Shown here piece by piece: positions 1 to 7,429 of a stretch of 64,000 bases of DNA (positions are counted from its first letter, which is position 1; every line of letters begins with the position of its first letter). This DNA is from Acholoe squamosa. Its lineage: Eukaryota; Annelida; Polychaeta; Phyllodocida; Polynoidae. Location: assembly GCA_949317995.1 (NCBI GenBank), contig OX439046.1:76756786-76820785 (forward strand), read 5' to 3'. The position numbers and the translations under genes are program-made. The notes below the pieces were generated by a model. The model saw only the letters and a program-made list of their open reading frames with translations. It was not told the origin of the DNA and searched no databases.

Positions 1-283
1 GCTGGACACCTCTTATATATGGGATTTGTGTCCAAAAATGATAGAATTTCTTGGAGTTTGGCCTTAAAAATGTCTAATTTTCACAAAAGTTAGACCTTGA
101 AACTAACTCCCTTTTTTCTAGTCCTTACAGGCATTTTATAGGAAAATTTCACTTTCTAACTAAATCTGATGAAATGGGTAATTTTTTTTTAACTCACCTA
201 TCATTTAAAGGAGCGAATATCATGACACTATATAATGGAACATTCAAGGGGTGAAATATCCCAGAATTCCATTGATTGTTATG

Positions 284-297
284 GTTACCATGGCAAC
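284..297. promoter_or_regulatory. X-box-like palindrome GTTACCATGGCAAC
   Basis: A perfect 14-base palindrome that fits the RFX-family X-box consensus (GTNRCC, short spacer, RGYAAC). Two near-copies follow at 689-702 and 997-1010. RFX binding is inferred from motif match only; no gene start is visible nearby. Confidence 0.35.
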
Positions 298-406
298 ATA
301 ACAACATGTTTCCTCTCCAAGGGGGCCTATTTTGGGTCAAATTTGGCTATTTTGGCCACAAAAATGCCTGTTTTAGGGCCTTTTCACCAATTCTACTGAC
401 TTCCCT

Positions 407-504
407 AATTCTCACAGTGCTTAGTGGCATATTACTGGAGAAAATGGATGTTCTGGGCTGTCTTCTAATGCATATTTGCCATAACAAAGTCAGGCTAGAT
501 TTTT
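407..504. repeat. Diverged inverted repeat, left arm
   Basis: Two blocks, AATTCTCACAGTGCTTAG (407-424) and AGTCAGGCTAGATTTT (from 488), recur in reverse complement at 1096-1113 and 1016-1032. The spacing between the blocks is the same 63 bp in both arms. The sequence between the blocks is little conserved. This may be the remains of a foldback or TIR element or an old inverted duplication. Confidence 0.5.
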
Positions 505-688
505 CGCTATGTCAGATTAAAAACTTGTAGCTAGAAAAACAACCTTTTTAGGGCAGTTTTGGTCTACGCACATTCCACCACTGTCCCAAATGGCCCAAAA
601 ACCAATAAAATATGGTTTTTAGGTAGAATCTGGGGACAAATTATGATTGAGGGTCCTCAAAATGTTTTGTTTATGAAGGAATCTTTTG

Positions 689-702
689 GTAACCATGGCA
701 AT
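689..702. promoter_or_regulatory. X-box-like motif GTAACCATGGCAAT
   Basis: Second copy of the RFX-like palindrome in this flank, with the CCATGG core kept and the outer bases partly changed. Function is inferred from motif resemblance only. Confidence 0.3.
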
Positions 703-996
703 AACAAAACCAGCTTTTCTGTTAAGGTGTCACCACCCTAAATCGGACCACTTCCGGGTTTACTGGCCAAATAGTCCCTTCTGAACTTAGTTATTTTGAA
801 GAATTTGGCCCCAAGGGAAGGGAAAGAGGGGCCAAACCCATTTTTATTTGGTATCAGAATGATGAGTAGGAGTGTTTCAATAGGCCCAGAATATTTTTTG
901 TTCAAAACATAAATTCAGTGGAAGTTTATGGGGTGAAGGGGTCCTGATGTGTATTCATGCGCTGATCAGGCCTCACCATGCAAAAATCACTACCTG

Positions 997-1010
997 GTTA
1001 CCATGGCAAT
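997..1010. promoter_or_regulatory. X-box-like motif GTTACCATGGCAAT
   Basis: Third copy, differing from the perfect palindrome at the last base. It sits just before the right arm of the inverted repeat at 1016-1113. Confidence 0.3.
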
Positions 1011-1015
1011 TTGCG

Positions 1016-1113
1016 CAAAATCTAGCCTGACTATGTTTATGTGGACCTATCTTATTTTTTTCTCCATTTCATAAGCTAAAATATGGTGTAGGTTGCTAAG
1101 CACTGTGAGAATT
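1016..1113. repeat. Diverged inverted repeat, right arm
   Basis: Reverse-complement partner of 407-504. AAAATCTAGCCTGACT and CTAAGCACTGTGAGAATT match the left-arm blocks at identical spacing. About 510 bp separates the arms. Confidence 0.5.
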
Positions 1114-1194
1114 TTAAGTATATTTAATATCAGGTCAACGGTGGAAGACCTGTGATTTTTCGGATGGTCACAAGGCATTTGGGGTGGTGACACC

Positions 1195-1487
1195 ATATGC
1201 AGCTATATGCAGCTATATGCAGCTATACAGCTATACAGCTATTTACAGCTATACAGCTATATACAGCTATACAGCTATGCAGCTATATGCAGCTATATAC
1301 AGCTATATACAGCTATATGGAGCTATACAGCTATATACAACTATATGCAGCTATACAGCTATATGCAGCTATACAGCTATATGCAGCTATATGCAGCTAT
1401 ACAGCTATACAGCTATATACAGCTATACAGCTATACAGCTATATGCAGCTATATGCAGCTATACAGCTATATGCAGCTATATACAGC
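1195..1487. repeat. Satellite array A, left fragment (CAGCTATA units)
   Basis: Tandem 8- and 10-bp units made of CAGCTA followed by TA, TATA, TATG or TG. It is the left stub of the array at 14865-22779, cut off by the retrotransposon. A run including a CAGCTATTTA variant near 1225-1290 closely matches one near 15190-15260. Open frames in all three forward phases reflect the lack of stop codons in the unit, not a gene. Confidence 0.97.
1484..1487. repeat. Target-site duplication CAGC (left)
   Basis: The four bases before the left LTR equal the four after the right LTR (14865-14868). Because the target is itself a CAGC-containing repeat, the match is weaker evidence than usual. Confidence 0.55.
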
Positions 1488-1563
1488 TGTAGTGGTTCGT
1501 CTCGTTAAGTTAGATTAAATCATAACGAAGAGAGAGAAAAGTTTCCGGGTAGGCAACCGAGCT

Positions 1564-1569
1564 TTTATT
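1564..1569 (-). terminator. Polyadenylation signal AATAAA in 3' LTR
   Basis: AATAAA on the minus strand, about 135 bases downstream of the LTR TATA box. In this LTR it would direct 3'-end formation of the element's transcripts, with cleavage expected roughly 10-30 bases further on and marking the R/U5 boundary. Confidence 0.7.
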
Positions 1570-1629
1570 TCATAGCTTGCGTTACATACGATCACAGCCT
1601 CAGAGGACTACATGCTGCTAGTGCATTCG

Positions 1630-1647
1630 GTTACCCTTTCGGGTAAC
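1630..1647 (-). other. R-region hairpin in LTR
   Basis: Perfect 7-bp stem, GTTACCC and GGGTAAC around a 4-base loop. It lies about 55-75 bases downstream of the TATA box and would therefore be in R, at the 5' end of the RNA. An equivalent copy is in the other LTR. The position recalls regulatory stem-loops in retroviral leaders; any role is inferred. Confidence 0.5.
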
Positions 1648-1797
1648 AACCTGGTTGAGCAGTGGGTAAACCACTACTGAGGAACCTAGGGCTAGGACCA
1701 GCCTTATATAGGGGAAAAGCCCGCGAAACTCAGACCGGCCACGTGACGTGTGGCGGACGAGTGGTAGGCCCCCTGGTGTAGTGGATACGAACCCAGA

Positions 1798-1817
1798 GGC
1801 AGGTGCTGCCACCTGCC
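1798..1817 (-). other. U3 inverted repeat GGCAGGTG/CACCTGCC
   Basis: Perfect 8-bp arms around CTGC, upstream of the TATA box in element orientation. Both arms contain CAGGTG-type E-boxes, so it could be a paired bHLH or zinc-finger binding site. An equivalent copy is in the right LTR. Confidence 0.4.
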
Positions 1818-1905
1818 ATCCGGATTCCCCCACCACACCCGAAGGACCTAGGTCCGAGTCTCACGGGTGCATGAACGTTAAAGTGTAAAATACCATTCCC
1901 CTACA

Positions 1906-1916
1906 CTGCCCCCCTT
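1906..1916 (-). other. Polypurine tract AAGGGGGGCAG
   Basis: Purine-rich run on the element's sense strand directly before the 3' LTR, the expected position for the plus-strand DNA primer in LTR-element reverse transcription. It holds six consecutive G and one pyrimidine two bases from the LTR. Confidence 0.8.
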
Positions 1917-2945
1917 AGACAATAACTTGGGGGTAATTAAACCGCAGTGTATTAATAACCTAGTAAGTGATTGTTTACAATACTAAAAAGGGGTATTAAT
2001 TACACTTGCTCGATGTGAAATAGGCTATAGTATAAGACTATCCTATTTCTGAAAAATTATACAATAATAGCATCGAGTGTCGTTCATGTTATTTCCATCA
2101 CTAGCTTATAACAACCATAAATGATAAATATACAATTATCACAGATTTATAGTAACGTTTTGACAACAGTAGGGTCCTGAAAAGGACCGGTGGTTGTTAA
2201 CAATGATCGTATTATGGTTATTGAACCCGGAAAAAAAATTTTCGACTTTTTAAATTAACAGCTCTGTCTACTTTACAGAGTGAATTAAATATTAATGATC
2301 AGATATGGACAATTAATCTGATACTATATGAACACAATTAGGTATTAACCTGAGTAATACAATAATAAGTTTAGAGAAATCCGTTGGACCTTCTCTTATT
2401 TTATAGAAAAATATTTATACTTTTGAGACGCAGCTCAGTTTATACCTTAGTGTTTTATATTTACAAGTTACAGAAGAATTATAGTCTCTTAATATATTGA
2501 GACCAGGAATGACCTATATAGACAGTTATAGGTCTAGGATTACCTTAAATAACTTTTAGGATTCGCAGATCCAGTATATTTATAGGTACCCTTATATAAT
2601 AATATATCTTTATAAAAGATATTATATAGTTATAAATACAATTTTACATACAATATAATAATATCAACAAAGTTACTTGTTTTCATGATTGGAGGATGTA
2701 ACAGGAGTCGGATGCTGCTGATGGCTTGGTATGGGCGAGCTGAACCCTGATGCCTGAAGTGCTATAGTAAAACTTGTTGGTGGGTGTAGCTAAACCCTGA
2801 TGCCTGTAGTGCTAGCTAACTGGAGGTTATAGTAGATCCAGTTGTAGACTGTTGATGGACTCTATGGGCGTAGCTAAACCCTGATGCCTGTAGTGCTAGC
2901 TAACTGGAGGTAATAGTAGATCCAGTTGTAGTTCAAAAGTCCATA
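1917..2945 (-). other. 3' non-coding region of the retrotransposon, hairpin-rich
   Basis: About 1 kb of strongly AT-rich sequence between the last ORF and the polypurine tract, with no substantial frame on either strand. It holds a chain of short inverted repeats, including 2009-2077 (CTCGATG/CATCGAG enclosing GAAATAGG/CCTATTTC), 2173-2188 (GGTCCT/AGGACC, 4-base loop), 2262-2280 (CTCTGT/ACAGAG), 2298-2322 (ATCAGAT/ATCTGAT), 2484-2503 (GTCTC/GAGAC), 2511-2534 (GACCTATA/TATAGGTC) and 2604-2622 (ATATCTT/AAGATAT). It would form the 3' UTR of genomic and ORF3 RNAs. Confidence 0.7.
2736..2935. repeat. 84-bp tandem duplication in the 3' non-coding region
   Basis: A unit beginning GTAGCTAAACCCTGATGCCT starts at 2786 and again at 2870, with a shorter diverged copy from about 2736. 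Each unit ends in a shared AGTAGATCCAGTTGTAG segment. It lies between the hairpin chain and the small ORF. Confidence 0.85.
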
Positions 2946-3194
2946 TTAGTGTAAATTGTCCATGATTTTATAATAGGCACAGTCATTACATTGTGGCACA
3001 GTACAATTATGGTGTTTACAGCATTCGTACTCCTCCTCCAGAGTGACTTGTTTGTTTTCTCCTTCTGTTTTCAGTTTCCGGATTAGGGTACAGTTTGGTA
3101 CCCGAATCAATACGGGTTGGATAAAAAACGGTTTCTTATCCAACAATGCATGGGTAATAGAACCCCGGGACACACAATTATGTCCGATCTTCAT
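2946..3194 (-). CDS. Small Cys/His-rich ORF downstream of ORF3
   Basis: 82 codons from an ATG at 3194. It begins 12 bases after the TAA of ORF3 and is in the same reading frame, with no other stop between, so it could be an independent small ORF, a stop-readthrough extension of ORF3 or a cut-off former C-terminus. The C-terminal part has a dense cysteine/histidine cluster (CCKHHNCTVPQCNDC) that might bind metal. The N-terminal part is basic with hydrophobic patches and no clear signal peptide. No family is recognised. The conserved frame favours a former or regulated ORF3 extension, but expression is unproven. Confidence 0.35.
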   Translation of the reverse strand: MKIGHNCVSRGSITHALLDKKPFFIQPVLIRVPNCTLIRKLKTEGENKQVTLEEEYECCKHHNCTVPQCNDCAYYKIMDNLH

Positions 3195-3206
3195 GCAACA
3201 GTTTTT

Positions 3207-6200
3207 TTACTGTTCCATGTTCTCCTCGGGTGGCTGGTTTGGACCCGGTTGTTGAGCCAGTGGCTGAACAGGGGGGTTCACACCAGTTCCATCCGTAGGT
3301 GCCAATGCGGGGACAGCAGGTGTAAGTTTCACCTTTTGGCGTGCTTCGAACAGCTTCAAAGCATGCTCAGGTGTACCGTCCCAGTTATCCATGATAACTC
3401 CGAAGACCTTGAAGAACTTTTGCTGGTTCTTCATGTTCGTTGCTCGTTCTAGGTCGAGCATCTGAGAAGCTGTTTCCTTCTCGGATAGGGCCTCCTGCCG
3501 CAGATTAGCAGCTTCCTGCCTATCTTTGGCAACATCCGCTTTGATCTGAGTCGAGATTCGGTTGATCTCTGACTTCTGGATCGCGTCAATACACTGGAGA
3601 GTGCTCGACACGGTCCGACGATACATGTCCAGGTGGAGGTTTTCCAGATGGTGCTGTAGCGTCTCAAATTGTTTGCTCTGGATATTGCAAGACAATTTGT
3701 CCTCCTTCTTGAAGAAGGTCTCCACTGTCTGGATCAGCTTAGGCCGATGAACCACAGCACCAGGTGGGGGTACCTGACCCTGAGGCTTCGGCTGTGCTCC
3801 AGACCCACTCGCAGTGACAGCTACCTGCGTGTGCGAAGAAGCAACCGCAGTAGTAACCGCACTAGCAGTGGTCGAAGAAGGGCCTTGAGTTGGTAATCCC
3901 TGAACCAGGGGCAATTCCCTTCTAAGGTCTTTGGCCGTCAACAATGGTGCAGGTGGACGTTGTCTCACCACAGCACTCATTGTAGGTCGGGGAGCTTGAC
4001 CTCCTACTGTCGGCAGTTCCTGCTTGACCCTCCCGTACTGATCAAAGATTTGCATCTCTGGTCCGGGTGGGCCCATAGCAGGGTACTGCTTCGGGTCTTT
4101 GACATTCAAAGGCGCGTGTTTCCGGGCGGACTGGCCACTCGGTCCACTGACACCAAAGAATGTCGGGTTCTGTGCACCTCGTGGAGTTGGTGCTCGCCCA
4201 TAATGGGAAGGAGTTCCAGTAGGAGATGGAAGATGTGGCTTCTTCCTTCCCCCATTTGTCTGTCTCTCCAGCGCCTCCAGTGGTGACCTGGCTCGGCTTG
4301 GAGATTCAGACGCCTGTCTCTTCCTATCTGCTACAGAGGGTCCCTGGCGGTAATCCCTGCGGCTTCGGACCTGTTCTCCGGATGGAGTTACATAAGCCCC
4401 ACCACGACGGCGGGCCTTGTTGCTTCTCCATTCGTTTAACAGATCGTACTCCTCCTGAGCGTACTCTAGTTTGCCGGACCCGGGAGTCTGGGCAAACCGA
4501 GCCTTTAGTTTCTGGTTAGTACCAGGAACCGTAGGCGCAAACTGCTTCGTACTCGGTGTGAGGGAAGCCAACTTCTCTGCATTGAGGCCCCTAAGGTTGC
4601 CATAGAGTTCAGAGTGAATTTTCATCACCCGATCTATGGCTGCCTCCAGGCCCTCTCCATGCGAAGTCACATAGTGCCGGACCATGTCTCCGCGTCGGGG
4701 GGTGACACATCCTGTGCATTTAGCACATTTCTTGCCAACCTCTCGGTCGCAGACATATTCCGGCCTCTGGTGCATATGAACCTCCACGAGATGACGAAGG
4801 AACGCGTCTTTCTCGATGAAGAATTCAACCTCACCCTCACTTTGAGTACAACGTTGGAAGGGACAATCCTTACGATCCTCCCCGTAGTACTCATCTAGAG
4901 CAAACTTGAGCTTGCCCTTCTGGTCATAATTGTACAGACCATTGGGCGAATTCTTAACGAATTCCCAATAGATCCAGTACATATTGGCCGGCTTTCTATC
5001 AGAGAGCTTCTTGCGAAGCCACTCCTCCATATCTTCCTGCCCCTCACAGGTGATCCGAGGGGGCAGTCTCCATACGGATTTACTCCCCTTCAGGTGTCCC
5101 CTGTGTAGAGGAATGAAGTCGGCAAAGTTGCTATTGGCGTTAGCCCAGATAGCAGCCTCTTGCTCGTCAGTCGGAGTGACATCCACAACTGGGTCAACCG
5201 GCTCCTCTCCCTCTGGGTCGGATGGTACATCCACAGGTTGCACAACGGGTTGTTGACCCGCGAGGACCTGGGCTGCAGCATCTTGAGCGTCTCCACTCAA
5301 ATCGGCCATTACGTCGTGTAGCTTGACGATTGGCACACCGAGCTCAACTTTTACGGTTGGGACAGCCGGTTCAGCTTCTGTATTATCAGCTTGAACGTCT
5401 ATCTCGATAGGTTCAGGTTTGCGTTGGTCAACCTTCTTCTTATTCCTCCTGCGGGATCTGCCGTTAGTAGAAGTGCCAGGCTCGGATGCGTCCGTCTCAT
5501 TGCCGGAGACATCCGAAGCCTTAGCGCCCTTCTTATTGGCCGAGCGTGGAGACACCCGACGGGTTCGGGTACTGTCGTCCACACTCGTGCTGGTAGAGGG
5601 TTCGGTTCCTGACCGCTTCCCTTTACCCTTACCTTTGGTGGGGGTTGTTTTACCCTTTCCACCAGCTGCTTTCTCCTTTACTTGCTCAGTCTTCGTAGGG
5701 GTAGACTGAGCAGTTTTAAGGGAAACATCTGCATCAGGTAGGGCCTTCTCAGGTACTACTGCTGCGCCTCCCAAGGTAGGAGCTTCAGCAGGAGACATGA
5801 GACGGTCCATCCGATCGGCCATCTTGGCTGTTACTTGCACGGGTGCGGGTCCGGGTACTAACTCCAGATGCGCCAGTGCATACTGTCTCTCCAATAGACG
5901 TACTACGAGGTCTTGTATTACCCCGAGTCTGTCTAGTGGAGACACACCAATACGGGCCTCTTCTGCCTCAATGGTTTGAGACGTAATAGGGACCCCTGGA
6001 CAGTAATCCACAACAGCGTTACCTGCTGCTTCATACTCATCCGCTGTGCTTAACAGTAGGATCTGGTCTCTGTCTATGTATCTAGAGACCTCATCTGCCT
6101 TGACACCGGTGTAACCCGTTTTGTCAGACACATAGGAAGGCCTATAAGAGGTATTCCTTCGGAAAGCCATTTCTGCGTCCCAGACGGCTTTACGAAACCA

Positions 6201-6875
6201 TAAGTGGACTACCAATCCTTTGGCCATCTGATGGTAATCCATCAACCAGGACTCCGGAAAGGTATTAGCCCACTGCGGATGAGCACATTCCCAGATTGCG
6301 TTGACAACACGCTCGTCAACCTCTCTGGGCGTCCCATAACAGGTGGGTATCAGCATTTCCTCGGAAATTGCTAACATCCGTCCGTCATATGGACCGGCTA
6401 CATCATGCCATTCGGGACTGTCTGGGAAGGGCAGCTCTAGGTGCATTGGCCTGTCAACCGGAGAAGCAGGTCCCAAAGCACCGAATGAGGTACTCCCACC
6501 AAGACGGGGCGGCAGTTGAGGGGGAGGTGGCATCAGAGCCCTGTCAAGAGACTGGGCTCCTGCCGGTTCTCCACTCAAACCTTCGGATGGAGGGGCTACA
6601 TAAGGCTCACCTACATCAATTTGTTGTTGAACGCCTCGGCGTTCAGGACTAACTTGTCTGGAGTTGTCGGATGCGTCGTAGAACGATTCTACGTCGCTAT
6701 CGTCTACTCCAGAGAAGTACTGATCAACATTCATTTGTTGATCCATTTGATCACAATCAGCATCGTATTGCTGATCGTCGTATGTATAAGTGGAACTCTT
6801 GGGAGAACCACTTCCATACTCTGGCGGGGTGCTGGCACCGGCACCGCCGCCAAGACGGACGGCCTCTTCTGCCAT
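3207..6875 (-). CDS. ORF3: large zinc-finger and coiled-coil protein in the env position
   Basis: About 1222 aa. ATG at 6875 is the first methionine codon; the frame is open back to a TAA at 6963-6965 but has only non-AUG codons before it. Visible features, numbered from this ATG: acidic, Gln/Asp-rich N-terminus; an ordered Trp-rich stretch around 145-340; a Lys/Ser/Thr-rich disordered tract around 385-490 ending in a basic RSRRRNKKK cluster that could be a nuclear signal; an acidic linker; a Trp-rich segment around 575-665; two C2H2-like fingers, CPFQRC with H-x4-H (671-700) and CTGC with H-x4-H (720-739); a basic Pro/Ser-rich region; and a predicted coiled coil around 1050-1155. No signal peptide, transmembrane segment, furin site or fusion peptide is seen, so this is not a recognisable envelope. 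A nucleic-acid-binding role (nuclear entry, RNA packaging, host transcription or target choice) is inference. The family is not recognised. Expression is probably from a spliced or internally started mRNA. Confidence 0.85.
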   Translation of the reverse strand: MAEEAVRLGGGAGASTPPEYGSGSPKSSTYTYDDQQYDADCDQMDQQMNVDQYFSGVDDSDVESFYDASDNSRQVSPERRGVQQQIDVGEPYVAPPSEGLSGEPAGAQSLDRALMPPPPQLPPRLGGSTSFGALGPASPVDRPMHLELPFPDSPEWHDVAGPYDGRMLAISEEMLIPTCYGTPREVDERVVNAIWECAHPQWANTFPESWLMDYHQMAKGLVVHLWFRKAVWDAEMAFRRNTSYRPSYVSDKTGYTGVKADEVSRYIDRDQILLLSTADEYEAAGNAVVDYCPGVPITSQTIEAEEARIGVSPLDRLGVIQDLVVRLLERQYALAHLELVPGPAPVQVTAKMADRMDRLMSPAEAPTLGGAAVVPEKALPDADVSLKTAQSTPTKTEQVKEKAAGGKGKTTPTKGKGKGKRSGTEPSTSTSVDDSTRTRRVSPRSANKKGAKASDVSGNETDASEPGTSTNGRSRRRNKKKVDQRKPEPIEIDVQADNTEAEPAVPTVKVELGVPIVKLHDVMADLSGDAQDAAAQVLAGQQPVVQPVDVPSDPEGEEPVDPVVDVTPTDEQEAAIWANANSNFADFIPLHRGHLKGSKSVWRLPPRITCEGQEDMEEWLRKKLSDRKPANMYWIYWEFVKNSPNGLYNYDQKGKLKFALDEYYGEDRKDCPFQRCTQSEGEVEFFIEKDAFLRHLVEVHMHQRPEYVCDREVGKKCAKCTGCVTPRRGDMVRHYVTSHGEGLEAAIDRVMKIHSELYGNLRGLNAEKLASLTPSTKQFAPTVPGTNQKLKARFAQTPGSGKLEYAQEEYDLLNEWRSNKARRRGGAYVTPSGEQVRSRRDYRQGPSVADRKRQASESPSRARSPLEALERQTNGGRKKPHLPSPTGTPSHYGRAPTPRGAQNPTFFGVSGPSGQSARKHAPLNVKDPKQYPAMGPPGPEMQIFDQYGRVKQELPTVGGQAPRPTMSAVVRQRPPAPLLTAKDLRRELPLVQGLPTQGPSSTTASAVTTAVASSHTQVAVTASGSGAQPKPQGQVPPPGAVVHRPKLIQTVETFFKKEDKLSCNIQSKQFETLQHHLENLHLDMYRRTVSSTLQCIDAIQKSEINRISTQIKADVAKDRQEAANLRQEALSEKETASQMLDLERATNMKNQQKFFKVFGVIMDNWDGTPEHALKLFEARQKVKLTPAVPALAPTDGTGVNPPVQPLAQQPGPNQPPEENMEQ
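4659..4865 (-). other. Paired C2H2-like zinc fingers within ORF3
   Basis: Finger 1 is C-x4-C-x18-H-x4-H. Finger 2 is C-x2-C-x10-H-x4-H, with extra cysteines just before it. Finger 1 has a longer loop than a classical C2H2 finger, so the fold could differ. Both keep the H-x4-H ending. This is the strongest functional clue in ORF3. Confidence 0.6.
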
Positions 6876-6887
6876 CGACAGAAGTGG

Positions 6888-6934
6888 CTGTTCGGGGATA
6901 AAATATCCCAATCCACCGGATAAGCAGTGAGTAC
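6888..6934 (-). promoter_or_regulatory. Candidate branch point and 3' splice site for ORF3 mRNA
   Basis: On the minus strand GTACTCAC places a branch-point A near 6928, about 40 bases before an AG ending at 6888, with a partly pyrimidine-rich stretch between. The ORF3 ATG follows at 6875. Its partner would be the GTAAGC donor at 14414-14419. The arrangement copies that of singly spliced retroviral mRNAs; it is inferred from sequence only. Confidence 0.4.
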
Positions 6935-6943
6935 TGCTTACCC
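6918..6943. other. Hairpin upstream of ORF3
   Basis: GGATAAGCAGT and ACTGCTTACCC form an 11-bp stem with one mismatch (a possible G-U pair in RNA) around a 4-base GAGT loop. It contains the candidate branch point, so folding could affect splicing. Its GGGTAAGC is shared with the leader just upstream of gag. Confidence 0.55.
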
Positions 6944-7117
6944 AGTGAAAGGCGGGTGCCTTTTAACGAGGGCACACCTCGGAATATGGCTGTCACGGGC
7001 TATCAGACTCCAACAAGAGCAAGACCACCCTCGGCCACGTCTTCTTCCTTCGCAGGAATAAGACAATATGGCGGGATACTCGAACTTGAATCGCTGCGCA
7101 TGATCAAACCGGCGCCT

Positions 7118-7123
7118 CACGTG
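7118..7123. promoter_or_regulatory. CACGTG E-box in the inter-ORF region
   Basis: TCACGTGACC context, close to the CACGTGACGT box in the LTR U3. Such palindromes bind bHLH-zip factors (USF, MITF/TFE type). It could mark an internal promoter for ORF3; this is motif evidence only. Confidence 0.3.
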
Positions 7124-7429
7124 ACCATTCGAAAATGGGTCAACAACTTTCCCGCGTGCCCTTAATTAGGTCACGCGCCCTTACATAAAAACAATACAAT
7201 ACCCGATCGGTCGTCCGTCCGTACTCAGGGTTCGACTATGACAATTCGCTAGGTATTCTGGAGTTTATGGATAGCATAAGCATATCCACCGGATTATCCG
7301 TCCAAAACCATGGGTTCATTGTCATAGGACCTTTTCCAGAGACTCTTGACCGGCTCAAATATACATTGAACTAGGTTACAACATATAACAGTACACAGTA
7401 CAGGACAACACACTCGTTGTGTTAACAGG

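Larger units (their letters stand above)
1..1194. other. AT-rich non-coding flank
   Basis: No convincing coding region is present. The longest open frames are under 90 codons and carry no recognisable motif. The stretch holds three X-box-like palindromes (284-297, 689-702, 997-1010) and a pair of inverted segments (407-504 and 1016-1113), listed separately. It ends where the CAGCTATA satellite begins. Confidence 0.7.
1488..1905 (-). repeat. 3' LTR of the retrotransposon (left copy)
   Basis: 418 bp, TG...CA ends. Matches 14447-14864 except for one visible T/A difference near the outer U3 end (T at 1896 versus A at 14855). In element orientation it contains an upstream CACGTGACGT-type box (1740-1749), TATATAAG (1703-1710), a 7-bp hairpin (1630-1647) and AATAAA (1564-1569). 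Confidence 0.97.
6876..7429 (-). promoter_or_regulatory. Inter-ORF region upstream of ORF3 (splice acceptor or internal promoter)
   Basis: 554 bases without a coding frame between the pol stop and the ORF3 ATG. It is more GC-rich than the 3' region and holds a CACGTGAC box (7118-7123 core) like the one in the LTR U3. Close to ORF3 it has GTACTCAC, a good branch-point match (6927-6934), and a pyrimidine-leaning TATTTTATCCCC leading into AACAG ending at 6888, 13 bases before the ATG. It could be the 3' splice region for an ORF3 mRNA or an internal promoter. Confidence 0.5.

Noticed and set aside
3207-6875. ORF3 as a retroviral envelope
   Set aside because: No signal peptide, transmembrane anchor, cleavage site or glycoprotein-like cysteine pattern is visible; the fingers, basic tract and coiled coil point to an intracellular protein.
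6990-7060. tRNA-like box A (GTGGCCGAGGGTGG on the minus strand)
   Set aside because: No box B (GGTTCGANTCC type) and no cloverleaf follow at the needed spacing, so it is a chance match.
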